Source: Aquimarina pacifica (GTDB lineage Bacteria > Bacteroidota > Bacteroidia > Flavobacteriales > Flavobacteriaceae). Taken from it: a stretch of DNA of 64,000 nt. The DNA lies in NCBI RefSeq assembly GCF_000520955.1, contig NZ_JACC01000010.1, forward strand, positions 111,429 through 175,428. The letters run 5' to 3'. Position 1 is the stretch's first letter. Every line of letters starts with the position of its first letter. Both the position numbers and the translations under genes were made by a program. The notes under the pieces are model-generated. The model did not search any database. It was given only the letters and a program-made list of their open reading frames with translations, and had not been told where the DNA came from. Positions 36,482 through 45,906 of the stretch are shown one piece after another.

Positions 36482-37978
36482 ATGTCTAAAAAAATTGTAA
36501 TAATTGGTTCTGGGTTTTCATCTCTTTCGGCTTCTTGCTACTTGGCAAAGCTCGGATACAGTGTAAGCATTTTTGAAAAAAATTCAACCATCGGTGGTAG
36601 AGCCAGGCAGCTTAAAAAACAAGGTTTTACTTTTGATATAGGCCCATCTTGGTATTGGATGCCAGATGTATTTGAAAATTTTTTTAGAGATTTTAATACT
36701 TCTGCATCAGATTTTTACACATTAGATAAACTAAACCCTGCTTATAAAGTTTTTTTTAAGAACAACGAAAGTATACTCATAGAGGATACTTTAGATAAAA
36801 TTTATAAGGCTTTTGAAAAAGAGGAAAAAGGAAGTTCTCTCAAACTACAAAAGTTCATAGAAACCGCTCAGAACAACTATGAGATTGCCATTAAAAACTT
36901 AGTATATCGCCCTGGAGTATCTCCTCTTGAACTTATTACAAAGGAAACTATTCAGAGAGTTGGTCAATTCTTTAGTACTATTTCAAAAGAAGTACGACGA
37001 GAATTTAGTAATGAAAAACTAATTCAGATTCTCGAATTCCCTGTCTTATTTTTAGGAGCTAAACCGAGTGACACTCCTGCTTTCTATAGTTTTATGAATT
37101 ATGCAGATTTCGGATTAGGAACTTGGCACCCAAGAGGAGGAATGTATCAGGTAATTCTTGGTATGGAAAAATTAGCCTTATCCTTAGGAGTCAAAATTAC
37201 AACAAATGCAACAGTAGAAAAAATCACGGTTACCAATGGAAGTGCTGATGGTATTATCATAAATTCTGAAAAAATAGATTCTGATATTATTTTATGTGGG
37301 GCAGACTATCATCACGGAGAAACATTACTTGATGCCCAATACAGACAATATTCTGAAAAATATTGGGAGCAAAAAACTTTTGCCCCTTCTTCGTTACTTT
37401 TTTATGTAGGGTTTGATAAAAAACTTAAAAATGTTAATCATCATAACTTATTTTTTGATACCGATTTTAATACACATGCCAAAGAAATTTACGACACTCC
37501 AAAATGGCCAGAAAACCCATTGTTTTATGCCAATTTCACATCTTTAACGGATCCAAATTCGGCTCCCGAGGGCAAAGAAAATGGTTTTTTTCTAATTCCT
37601 CTAGCTCCAGGAATTCAGGATACTCCCGACCTAAGAGAACAATACTTTGATAAAATTATTACCCGTTTCGAATCAATAACCAATCAAAATATAAAAAACA
37701 ATATTATATTTAAAGAATCATTTTGTGTCAACGATTTTGTAAAAGAGTATAATTCGTACAAAGGAAATGCATACGGAATGGCTAATACGCTATTTCAAAC
37801 TGCTTTTTTACGTCCAAAATTGAAAAGCAAAAAAGTAGATAACTTGTATTTTACAGGACAACTTACTGTGCCAGGACCTGGAGTACCACCATCATTAATT
37901 TCTGGAAAACTCGTTGCAGGATTAATACAATCAAATAATAAACCAACTATACAACAACCAACACTAATAAATACGTAA
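36482..37978 (+). CDS. crtI: Phytoene desaturase
   Basis: A 498-residue FAD enzyme. It opens with the dinucleotide-binding motif KIVIIGSGFSSLSASCYLAKLG and EKNSTIGGRARQL, has the substrate segment TFDIGPSWYWMPDVFENFF and ends with the CrtI signature NLYFTGQLTVPGPGVPPSLISGKLVAG. It introduces double bonds into phytoene to give lycopene. Second gene of the operon. Confidence 0.95.
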   Translation: MSKKIVIIGSGFSSLSASCYLAKLGYSVSIFEKNSTIGGRARQLKKQGFTFDIGPSWYWMPDVFENFFRDFNTSASDFYTLDKLNPAYKVFFKNNESILIEDTLDKIYKAFEKEEKGSSLKLQKFIETAQNNYEIAIKNLVYRPGVSPLELITKETIQRVGQFFSTISKEVRREFSNEKLIQILEFPVLFLGAKPSDTPAFYSFMNYADFGLGTWHPRGGMYQVILGMEKLALSLGVKITTNATVEKITVTNGSADGIIINSEKIDSDIILCGADYHHGETLLDAQYRQYSEKYWEQKTFAPSSLLFYVGFDKKLKNVNHHNLFFDTDFNTHAKEIYDTPKWPENPLFYANFTSLTDPNSAPEGKENGFFLIPLAPGIQDTPDLREQYFDKIITRFESITNQNIKNNIIFKESFCVNDFVKEYNSYKGNAYGMANTLFQTAFLRPKLKSKKVDNLYFTGQLTVPGPGVPPSLISGKLVAGLIQSNNKPTIQQPTLINT

Positions 37979-38023
37979 ACACAGAATATCATCTTAAAAA
38001 AAACTAATTAGTAAACCTATCCC

Positions 38024-38863
38024 ATGAAGTCTATTTTTGATACTGTTTCCTATAGCTGTAGTAAAATTGTTACGAACTCCTATAGCACCTCTTTTTCTTT
38101 AGCATCAAAGATGTTGTCAGATTCTATTCGACAAGATATCTATAATATCTATGGATTTGTAAGGTTTGCCGATGAGATCGTTGATACGTTTCATGATTAC
38201 GATAAGGAAAAATTATTCAATGATTTTGAAGAAGAAATGTATAAGGCAATCAATAATAAGATTAGCCTAAATCCCATTCTAAATGCTTTTCAAAAAACCG
38301 TTCATCAATATGATATTGAACCCGAATTATATGAGGCTTTTATGAAAAGTATGAGATTAGATCTCTATAAAACCAAATATCTTACAGAAAAAGAGTATAA
38401 AGAATATATTTATGGCTCTGCCGATGTAGTTGGACTTATGTGTTTACGAGTTTTTGTCAACGGAAATCAAGAAAAGTACAATGAACTTAAGCAAAGTGCT
38501 ATGTATTTGGGGTCTGCTTTTCAAAAAGTCAACTTCTTAAGAGATCTTAAGGCAGATTACGAAGACCTCGACCGCACATATTTCCCTAATACCGATTTAA
38601 ACCAATTAGATGAAGCTTCTAAGATTAGAATTATTAATGAAATAGAAGAAGATTTCGAAAAAGGTTTAGAAGGGATTTTAAAGCTGCCTATTGAAGCAAA
38701 ATTCGGAGTATACACCGCTTTTACATACTATAGAAAATTGCTAAACAAATTAAAAAAGACCCCTTCAAAAGATATTAAAAACACCCGTATTCGAGTTCCT
38801 AACTACCAAAAATTTGGGTTATTGGCCAAATCCTATTTTGACTGTCGATTAAAAATAATTTAA
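38024..38863 (+). CDS. crtB: Phytoene synthase
   Basis: A 279-residue trans-isoprenyl-diphosphate synthase with both Asp-rich motifs: RFADEIVDTFHDYD (about 48-61) and LRDLKADYEDLDRTYFP (about 170-186). It joins two geranylgeranyl diphosphates into phytoene. It lies 45 bases after crtI and 27 bases before crtZ. Confidence 0.94.
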   Translation: MKSIFDTVSYSCSKIVTNSYSTSFSLASKMLSDSIRQDIYNIYGFVRFADEIVDTFHDYDKEKLFNDFEEEMYKAINNKISLNPILNAFQKTVHQYDIEPELYEAFMKSMRLDLYKTKYLTEKEYKEYIYGSADVVGLMCLRVFVNGNQEKYNELKQSAMYLGSAFQKVNFLRDLKADYEDLDRTYFPNTDLNQLDEASKIRIINEIEEDFEKGLEGILKLPIEAKFGVYTAFTYYRKLLNKLKKTPSKDIKNTRIRVPNYQKFGLLAKSYFDCRLKII

Positions 38864-38890
38864 TAGTATTTTTGTTAAAAATTAAAACTC

Positions 38891-39349
38891 GTGAAAATTT
38901 TCATTCAAATATTAGTTTTTCTTACCGCATTTTCTCTGATGGAGTTTATGGCTTGGTTTACTCATAAATATGTAATGCATGGTTTTTTATGGTCTCTTCA
39001 TAAAGACCATCATCATAAAGATCATGATAGTTGGTGGGAGCGTAATGATTTTTTCTTCATTTTTTATGCAGTAATAAGTATGTCCTGTATTTTTTTTCAT
39101 AATCCCCAATCTTTTTGGGTGGGTATACCTATAGGATTAGGAATTCTAGCATACGGCATCGCATATTTCGTCGTTCATGATATTTTTATTCATCAACGTT
39201 TTAAACTCTTAAGAAACGCTAATAATTGGTATGCAAAAGGTGTGAGAAGAGCGCATAAAATGCATCATAAAAATATAGGAAAAGAAAAAGGTGAATGTTT
39301 TGGGATGTTAATCGTTCCTTTTAAGTACTTTAAAAGACGTACCGCGTAA
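38891..39349 (+). CDS. crtZ: Beta-carotene hydroxylase
   Basis: 152 residues, GTG start. A fatty-acid-hydroxylase-type di-iron membrane enzyme with His boxes HKYVMHG, HKDHHHKDH, HDIFIHQRF and HKMHHKNIG. It adds 3-hydroxyl groups to beta-carotene, giving zeaxanthin. Last gene of the operon. No lycopene cyclase gene is present between crtB and crtZ or elsewhere in the window, so that step must be encoded elsewhere. Confidence 0.93.
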   Translation: MKIFIQILVFLTAFSLMEFMAWFTHKYVMHGFLWSLHKDHHHKDHDSWWERNDFFFIFYAVISMSCIFFHNPQSFWVGIPIGLGILAYGIAYFVVHDIFIHQRFKLLRNANNWYAKGVRRAHKMHHKNIGKEKGECFGMLIVPFKYFKRRTA

Positions 39350-39408
39350 TTTGACCTCTATTTTAATTCTTATTTAGATAATTTAAGATATAATTCGAAA
39401 GAACGTTA

Positions 39409-39975
39409 CTATTCTGAAACGAGAGCATCTAGTATTTCTCGAACTTTATCACTATTCCAATAAGCAGGCCCTACTTTATCTATAACAATTTCTCCATTTT
39501 TATTAATCAAATATGTTGTAGGAAATGATTTACCATCTAAAGCAAATAATGAAGGATGCTCTGAAAGAGAACGGTATATCGGATAATTATATTTTTTGCC
39601 TTTCATATATTTTTCAATCTCGGGATCATCATCTGTGGTTAAAAACACAAACTCCACTTTATCCTTGTAGTCGTTATATAGTTTTTGCAAAGAAGGCGTT
39701 TCTGCAATTGAAGAAGCCTTCCAGGTAACCCAATAATTAAGTACAACTACCTTCCCTTTAGTTGTATTAAAATTCATAGATTCGGTATTAACCCCATGTA
39801 ATTTCCAATCATAAGACTCTAGTGACTTTCTCTCTTTGAGAGCCATAATATCAGGGCTTACGGTAAAAATACGAGTCAAATAAATCTGCATCATTCCTCT
39901 AGTGTTAGGAATAAAAAACAATACCAATATGGTTGCAAAAATTAAGTTTGTTATATTTTTCTTATTAAATTTCAT
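39409..39975 (-). CDS. TlpA/thioredoxin-like protein lacking the CxxC
   Basis: A 188-residue membrane-anchored (about 8-23) thioredoxin-fold protein. The fold markers are there: VVVLNYWVTW before the active site, IAETPSLQKLY after it, the cis-Pro segment SFPTTYLINKNGEIV. But the redox motif, normally WCxxC, reads W-K-A-S-S (residues 85-89), so it cannot do disulfide exchange. It may serve as a chaperone or binding protein. Convergent with the crt operon. Confidence 0.85.
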   Translation of the reverse strand: MKFNKKNITNLIFATILVLFFIPNTRGMMQIYLTRIFTVSPDIMALKERKSLESYDWKLHGVNTESMNFNTTKGKVVVLNYWVTWKASSIAETPSLQKLYNDYKDKVEFVFLTTDDDPEIEKYMKGKKYNYPIYRSLSEHPSLFALDGKSFPTTYLINKNGEIVIDKVGPAYWNSDKVREILDALVSE

Positions 39976-40287
39976 TCGTAGTTTTTCTTATTACAATCAA
40001 ACTTTATAGTTCAAATAATGGTATAAAAATTTACACATCTCTTAAACCTTTATAAATACATGAATTAACAAATTTCTTTAGGTTGTTACCTAAAACGAGA
40101 TTCATTTTTACATATAGTTTTTTAAGTCTAGCGACAAAAAGTAGAAGCAAATTTATGAATAAAAAAAGCGCAATCTATATGATTGCGCTTTAAAACTAAC
40201 AATTAATCAAACAATATTAAATTATTTTTTTTAAAAGAAAAAGTTACTTTTCATAGCTAGGATACTTCAAAAACAAGAGTTCTTATC
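39976..40287. other. Intergenic region
   Basis: 312 bases between two minus-strand genes; holds the terminator of the upstream (right-hand) gene at about 40163-40194 and presumably the promoter of the TlpA-like gene. No ORF of interest. Confidence 0.45.
40163..40194 (-). terminator. Terminator after the four-repeat lipoprotein gene
   Basis: Stem AAAGCGCAATC / GATTGCGCTTT; on the minus strand followed by a T-run. Confidence 0.75.
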
Positions 40288-41709
40288 CTAAGGAGCCTCA
40301 GCACGAATTACTTCTATAGAATTAGATAAACTAAAACAACCAAGAAGATCGCCTGCATTCATACCCATCTCTGCTCCTTGTAACCCATCTTCATATCTCA
40401 AATACCAAATTAGACATGTACCAACTCCAGCTCCATTAAAATCAACCCCTTCTACAGCATCTAACGTTGGTGGTAGTCCCAAAATATTTCCTAAATCATC
40501 GGTAATTACCCAAGTACTATTGCTTCCCGAGGCATTCATATCGTCTAAAGAAATCCCACTTACAAAATCTGAATCACCATCAACAGTAAAGTTAAAGGGA
40601 CCTCCTGAAAGTACACCTGCATTCGTTACACCGCATGAGCGGACTACTTCAATTGAATTAGATAGGTCAAAAGTACCTGTAAGATCATTTGCATTCATCC
40701 CCATCTCTGCACCTTGTAGATCGTCTTCATAACGTAAATACCAAATTAAACATGTACCAGCACCAGCACCATCAAAATCAACTCCTTCTACTGCTTCTAA
40801 TGTTGGTGGTAATCCTAATATATTTCCTAAATCATCAGTAATCACCCAGGTACTATTTGTACCAAAAGCATTTGCATCATCTAACACAATACCACTTACA
40901 AAATCAGCTTCTCCATCAATTTTAAAACTAAATGGACCTCCGGATAGAGTTCCCGCGTTTGTAACTTGATTACGCACTACAGCGATAGAATTAGATAAAT
41001 CAAAAGTACCTGTAAGATCATTTGCATTCATCCCCATCTCTGCACCTTGTAGATCGTCTTCATAGCGCAAGTACCAAATTAAACATGTACCAGCACCGGC
41101 ACCATCAAAATTAACTCCTTCTACAGCTTCTAATGTTGGTGGTAATCCTAATATATTCCCTAAATCATCAGTAATTACCCAAGTACTATTTGTACCAAAG
41201 GCGTTGGTATCATCTAATACTATACCACTTACAAAATCAGCTTCTCCATCGACATCAAACTCAAATGGTCCACCTGATAATGTACCTGCATTTGTAACTT
41301 GATTACGAATTACTTCTATACTGTTAGAAAAATCAAAAGTACCTGTAATATTACTAGTATTCTCTCCTACTTCTACCCCTGCCGTATCATCTTCATAACG
41401 TAAATACCAAATTAAACATGTACCGGCGCCGGCTCCGTCAAAATTAACTCCTTCTACCGCTTCTAATGTCGGTGGTAACCCCAATATATTACCAGAATCA
41501 TCAGTAATTACCCAAGTACTATTGCTACCAACAACATGAGTATCATCTAGAATAATACCACTTACAAAATCAGCTTCTCCATCAACATTAAACTCGAATG
41601 GTCCCCCTGATATTGCACCAGCATTAACGTCCATATTACCATCATCATCACTACATGAGATCGCAGTAAAGCCTACTGCCAAAATCCCCAAAATTAATTT
41701 TCTAAACAT
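40288..41709 (-). CDS. Lipoprotein of four 111-residue tandem repeats
   Basis: A 473-residue lipoprotein (GFTAISC, Cys 19, then SDDDG). From residue about 29 to the end it consists of four near-perfect repeats of about 111 residues, each with SGGPFEF, DGEADFVSGI, NSTWVITDD.GNILGLPPTLEAVEGV, GAGTCLIWYLRYED and NSIEV.R. Repeats 2 and 3 are almost identical, also at DNA level. This repeat type recurs in large flavobacterial surface proteins. An adhesion or structural role is plausible but unproven. Copy number may vary between strains. Confidence 0.8.
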   Translation of the reverse strand: MFRKLILGILAVGFTAISCSDDDGNMDVNAGAISGGPFEFNVDGEADFVSGIILDDTHVVGSNSTWVITDDSGNILGLPPTLEAVEGVNFDGAGAGTCLIWYLRYEDDTAGVEVGENTSNITGTFDFSNSIEVIRNQVTNAGTLSGGPFEFDVDGEADFVSGIVLDDTNAFGTNSTWVITDDLGNILGLPPTLEAVEGVNFDGAGAGTCLIWYLRYEDDLQGAEMGMNANDLTGTFDLSNSIAVVRNQVTNAGTLSGGPFSFKIDGEADFVSGIVLDDANAFGTNSTWVITDDLGNILGLPPTLEAVEGVDFDGAGAGTCLIWYLRYEDDLQGAEMGMNANDLTGTFDLSNSIEVVRSCGVTNAGVLSGGPFNFTVDGDSDFVSGISLDDMNASGSNSTWVITDDLGNILGLPPTLDAVEGVDFNGAGVGTCLIWYLRYEDGLQGAEMGMNAGDLLGCFSLSNSIEVIRAEAP

Positions 41710-41783
41710 TGCTTATATTTTTTATGATTATTATACTGTAAAAGTATCAATACAAAAAACCATAAAATGTTAGCTAACTAACA

Positions 41784-42452
41784 CTAAGCAACATTTCTTA
41801 GCCGAATTTGCTTTCTATCGAAATCAATTATATTAGATTCTTTTAATTCGTTCAGAATAATATTCAAAGTTGGTCTTGAAGTCCCTATAAGGTTAGCAAT
41901 ATCTTTTTGAGTATAAGGGTGCTGTATTACCATATCGCCAGTATTAGGACAGCAGTACCCATAATCCTCTTTCAGTTCATTAAGAAATTCTAATAATCTA
42001 GTTTTAGTATCTTTAAAAAGAAGTAGCTGCAGCCTTCTTTCTAAACGTCTAAATCGCAGTCCTATAAACTTATAAATCTTAAGGCTAAAGGATTGATTAT
42101 CTCGCATTAAATCGTGCATTGTTTGAACCCCAACAGGACAGATTGAAGTTCTATTATCAACAGATTGAGCAAATTCTGTTCTTCTATCTTCTCCTAATAT
42201 TGCTTTTTCTCCAAAAATTTCACCCCTAGTCAGTATGGCTTTTATTACCTCTTGACCATCTTCAGAATAATAACCAATTTTTACTTTTCCTTTTTCGATC
42301 AAATACACTTTATTAGCTGAATCCTCTTCAAAATAAATATAGTCATTCTTCCGATATTCATCGAAATCATGATTTTTTTTATAAGCTTTGAATTTATGAG
42401 GACACAATACCTGAAAAAGGTTTTCGTCCTCAAAATACCAGATTGCACTCAT
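41784..42452 (-). CDS. Crp/Fnr-family transcription regulator
   Basis: 222 residues: N-terminal cyclic-nucleotide-binding beta roll (about 20-135: YIYFEEDSANKVYLIEKGKVKIGYYSEDGQE, GEIFGEKAILGEDRRTEFAQ) and a C-terminal winged helix (about 150-215: YTQKDIANLIGTSRPTLNIILNELKESNII). The Fnr-type N-terminal Cys cluster is not seen. The inducer is unknown. Located between the repeat lipoprotein and aconitase, as a single gene. Confidence 0.9.
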   Translation of the reverse strand: MSAIWYFEDENLFQVLCPHKFKAYKKNHDFDEYRKNDYIYFEEDSANKVYLIEKGKVKIGYYSEDGQEVIKAILTRGEIFGEKAILGEDRRTEFAQSVDNRTSICPVGVQTMHDLMRDNQSFSLKIYKFIGLRFRRLERRLQLLLFKDTKTRLLEFLNELKEDYGYCCPNTGDMVIQHPYTQKDIANLIGTSRPTLNIILNELKESNIIDFDRKQIRLRNVA

Positions 42453-42635
42453 GATGATTGTTTTTTAAGAGTTAGTTATAAGTTAGGTTCGTAAAACACA
42501 CCAAACCTTACAATAAAAAACCAAAAATTATTCACAGTACAAAATCTCTTAACCTCCTTATATCTTCAAGAGTAATAAAAAAGGATATAAAACATACTCA
42601 CAATACTATTAGTCGAGAAAAATATTTAAAAAATA

Positions 42636-42678
42636 AAAACTCCCGAATATCATTTGATATTCGGGAGTCAAAAAAATA
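42636..42678 (-). terminator. Terminator after aconitase
   Basis: A 14-bp stem ACTCCCGAATATCA / TGATATTCGGGAGT with a two-base loop; on the minus strand followed by TTTTTATTTTTT. Confidence 0.85.
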
Positions 42679-42693
42679 TTTTGTTGCTTATGC

Positions 42694-44958
42694 TTATACG
42701 TTTTGCTTCTTGATCAAGTTAAGCGCAGAACCTTCTTTAAACCATTCTATTTGTGAATCGTTATATGTATGGTTTAGCATAACTGTATCTTTAGAACCAT
42801 CAGCATGCACTATTTCTAACGTTAATTGTTTACCAGGAGCAAACTGATTAAGGTCTGTAAAGTTAAAAGTATCATCTTCTTGAATAAGGTCATAATCTGC
42901 CTCATTTGCAAAAGTTAAACCAAGCATTCCTTGTTTCTTAAGATTGGTTTCGTGAATTCTAGCAAATGACTTTACGATTACTGCACGAACTCCCAAGTGA
43001 CGTGGCTCCATTGCCGCATGCTCTCTAGATGATCCTTCTCCATAATTATGGTCTCCTACAACCACAGTTGGTATACCAGCCGCTTTGTATGATCTTTGCA
43101 CATTAGGAACACCATCATACTCACCATTTAATTGGCTCTTTACAAAATTGGTTTTCTTATTATATGCATTTACTGCTCCTATCAAGCAGTTATTAGAGAT
43201 ATTATCTAAATGTCCTCTATAACGTAACCATGGTCCTGCCATAGAAATGTGATCTGTTGTACATTTTCCGAATGCTTTAATCAATAATTTAGCACCAGTT
43301 ATATTATTACCATCCCATGCTTCGAATGGAGATAATAATTGTAAACGCTCAGAATCTGGGCTTACTACTACTTGAACACCTGAACCATCTTCTTGAGGGG
43401 CAAGATATCCTGCATCTTCTACTTCAAAACCTTTTGGAGGTAGCTCCCATCCTGTTGGCTCATCCAACATTACCTCATCTCCGTTCTCGTTAATTAACTT
43501 ATCTGTTATTGGATTAAAATCTAATCGACCAGAAATTGCTACTGCAGCGACCATCTCTGGTGATGCAACAAAAGCGTGCGTATTCGGGTTACCATCTGCA
43601 CGTTTAGAAAAGTTACGGTTAAAAGAATGAATTATAGAATTTTTCTCTTCTTTATCTGCTCCTTCTCTTGCCCATTGTCCAATACATGGTCCACATGCAT
43701 TTGTAAATATTTTAGCATCTAGTTTTTCAAAAATATTTAATAAGCCGTCTCTTTCTGCAGTGTATCGAACCTGTTCAGACCCTGGGTTAATACCGAACTC
43801 TGCCTTAGTTTTAAGTCCTTTATCAATAGCTTGTTGTGCGATTGATGCTGCTCTTGATAAATCCTCATAAGAAGAGTTTGTACAAGATCCTATTAATCCC
43901 CACTCTACTTTTAATGGCCAATCATTGGATTTTGCTTTGTCTAACATTTCACCAACAGGTGTTGCCAAATCTGGTGTAAAAGGACCATTAACATGTGGTA
44001 ATAATTCTGATAAGTTAATTTCTATTACCTGGTCAAAATAATCCTCTGGACTCGCATATACCTCAGGATCTCCTGTAAGATGCTCTTTTACTTCATTTGC
44101 CGCATCTGCAATATCGCTTCTATCTGTAGAACGTAAATAACGCTCCATAGATTCATCATAACCAAAAGTAGAAGTTGTTGCTCCTACTTCTGCTCCCATA
44201 TTACAGATAGTACCTTTACCTGTACATGACATAGCCGTAGCTCCTGGTCCAAAATACTCTATAATAGCTCCGGTACCACCTTTTACAGTTAATATTCCTG
44301 CTACTTTTAAGATTACATCTTTTGGTGCAGTCCACCCACTAAGTTTACCAGTAAGCTTAACACCAATTAATTTAGGAAATTTAAGTTCCCATGGCATTCC
44401 TGCCATAACATCTACAGCATCTGCTCCTCCTACTCCGATAGCAACCATTCCTAGTCCTCCTGCATTTACTGTATGAGAATCCGTACCAATCATCATTCCT
44501 CCTGGGAATGCATAATTTTCTAGTACTACCTGATGAATAATCCCTGCACCAGGTTTCCAGAAACCTATTCCGTATTTATCAGAAACAGATTCTAAAAAAT
44601 TAAAAACCTCATTACTGGTATTTAATGCTGATTGTAAATCTTTATCCGCTCCTACTTTTGCCTGAATCAAGTGATCACAATGCACAGTAGTTGGAACGGC
44701 TACTTTATTTTTACCTGCTTGCATAAACTGAAGCAAGGCCATCTGAGCTGTTGCATCTTGACAAGCGATACGATCGGGTGCAAAATCAACATAATCCTTT
44801 CCTCTTACAAAAGCTTTATCTGCTTTACCATCCCAAAGGTGTCCATATAAAATTTTCTCTGCCAATGTTAAAGGTTTACCTGTAACTTTGCGCGCTGAAT
44901 TAACACGTTCTGCTACCTGACTGTAGACCTTTTTTATCATATCGATATCGAATGCCAT
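42694..44958 (-). CDS. acnA: Aconitate hydratase
   Basis: A 754-residue mitochondrial-type aconitase that isomerises citrate to isocitrate in the TCA cycle. The 4Fe-4S ligands are visible: [11 protein letters not shown] (about 359) and ACGPCIGQW (about 425). The swivelling C-terminal domain carries the [22 protein letters not shown] segment (about 645). Normal length. Monocistronic, with a strong terminator downstream. Confidence 0.96.
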   Translation of the reverse strand: MAFDIDMIKKVYSQVAERVNSARKVTGKPLTLAEKILYGHLWDGKADKAFVRGKDYVDFAPDRIACQDATAQMALLQFMQAGKNKVAVPTTVHCDHLIQAKVGADKDLQSALNTSNEVFNFLESVSDKYGIGFWKPGAGIIHQVVLENYAFPGGMMIGTDSHTVNAGGLGMVAIGVGGADAVDVMAGMPWELKFPKLIGVKLTGKLSGWTAPKDVILKVAGILTVKGGTGAIIEYFGPGATAMSCTGKGTICNMGAEVGATTSTFGYDESMERYLRSTDRSDIADAANEVKEHLTGDPEVYASPEDYFDQVIEINLSELLPHVNGPFTPDLATPVGEMLDKAKSNDWPLKVEWGLIGSCTNSSYEDLSRAASIAQQAIDKGLKTKAEFGINPGSEQVRYTAERDGLLNIFEKLDAKIFTNACGPCIGQWAREGADKEEKNSIIHSFNRNFSKRADGNPNTHAFVASPEMVAAVAISGRLDFNPITDKLINENGDEVMLDEPTGWELPPKGFEVEDAGYLAPQEDGSGVQVVVSPDSERLQLLSPFEAWDGNNITGAKLLIKAFGKCTTDHISMAGPWLRYRGHLDNISNNCLIGAVNAYNKKTNFVKSQLNGEYDGVPNVQRSYKAAGIPTVVVGDHNYGEGSSREHAAMEPRHLGVRAVIVKSFARIHETNLKKQGMLGLTFANEADYDLIQEDDTFNFTDLNQFAPGKQLTLEIVHADGSKDTVMLNHTYNDSQIEWFKEGSALNLIKKQNV

Positions 44959-45275
44959 CTCTTATTATTTTTAAGTATTGAAAAGTCATGCGAAAATACG
45001 AATTTTAACCGATTTTATTAAATGAATATATCTATTCCTAACTTTTTACATTTTTTAAAATAATAGGATAGTCATTTCCTGAAATTCACAAATTAATTTT
45101 ACTAATACTATAAAATCATTAAAAAAAGATAATAAATAGGGATCATATTTATAATCAAATTGAAAACGTTTTAGTTACATTATTAATTGTCCTGGAGAAA
45201 GCAGGGTTTATAAAAACAAAGAAGTGAGATCCTAGGGGTCTCACTTCTTTAAAATTATACTAATAGAATAGGACA
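44959..45275. other. Intergenic region upstream of aconitase
   Basis: 317 bases. A hairpin at 45216-45252 terminates the minus-strand gene on the right. A near-consensus TATTTTCG on the minus strand about 35 bases before the aconitase ATG may be its -7 box. No gene seen. Confidence 0.45.
45216..45252 (-). terminator. Terminator
   Basis: Stem AAAGAAGTGAGA / TCTCACTTCTTT (loop of about nine bases), just after the small exported-protein gene. Confidence 0.7.
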
Positions 45276-45719
45276 CTATTCCTTGCGCTTAGCGCCTTTC
45301 TTTTTGCCCATTCTTTTTTTATTCAACTTCTCATATTGTTCTAATTGAGTCTCATTCAAACTAGCTTTAAAAACTTCGCGCTCTTTCTTCAGAGCTTCTT
45401 TATGAGCGGTAACCATATTGGTTTGCTCTTCTGTAAATGTCGACTTGATTGCGGAGCGCTTCTCTTTTCTTGAAAGCTCTTTATTTTCTGACACCTTTAG
45501 TTGTTCCTCTGTATATGTTGCTTTTAATGACTCTCTGTGATTTTTACGAAGCTCTACCAATTTTGCATATTGCGCTTTTTGACCATCAGAAAGACTTGCT
45601 TTAAACTCTTCTTTTAATTCTTTTTGAGCTCCTTTATGATCTGATTTTTCTTTTGATTGTGCAGATACTGAGATTACACCAAGACACAATATCATTACGT
45701 AGGTTACAATTTTTTTCAT
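45276..45719 (-). CDS. Small exported Lys-rich helical protein
   Basis: 147 residues: signal peptide (cleavage after VSAQ, about residue 21), then almost entirely charged helix with three related units (KASLSDGQKAQYAKL, KATYTEEQLKV, KSTFTEEQTNMV, KASLNETQLEQYEKL) and a basic end (KKRMGKKKGAKRKE). It recalls Spy/CpxP-like periplasmic proteins, whose LTxxQ motifs it echoes (LSDGQ, LNETQ), but identity is uncertain. Confidence 0.65.
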   Translation of the reverse strand: MKKIVTYVMILCLGVISVSAQSKEKSDHKGAQKELKEEFKASLSDGQKAQYAKLVELRKNHRESLKATYTEEQLKVSENKELSRKEKRSAIKSTFTEEQTNMVTAHKEALKKEREVFKASLNETQLEQYEKLNKKRMGKKKGAKRKE

Positions 45720-45906
45720 CTATTTAATTTTCATATTAAGTTAAACATCTCCTCTAACTTGAGGATCTACTACTTTGACTATTAAACCATCAAAAGGTTT
45801 AATACTTACTAAAAAAAAGTTATAATTTAATTATCATGAAAAAAGACCTAAGTTATTTATCAAAAACACGACACATGTAAGTGTTCTGATATACCCATCT
45901 TATTTA

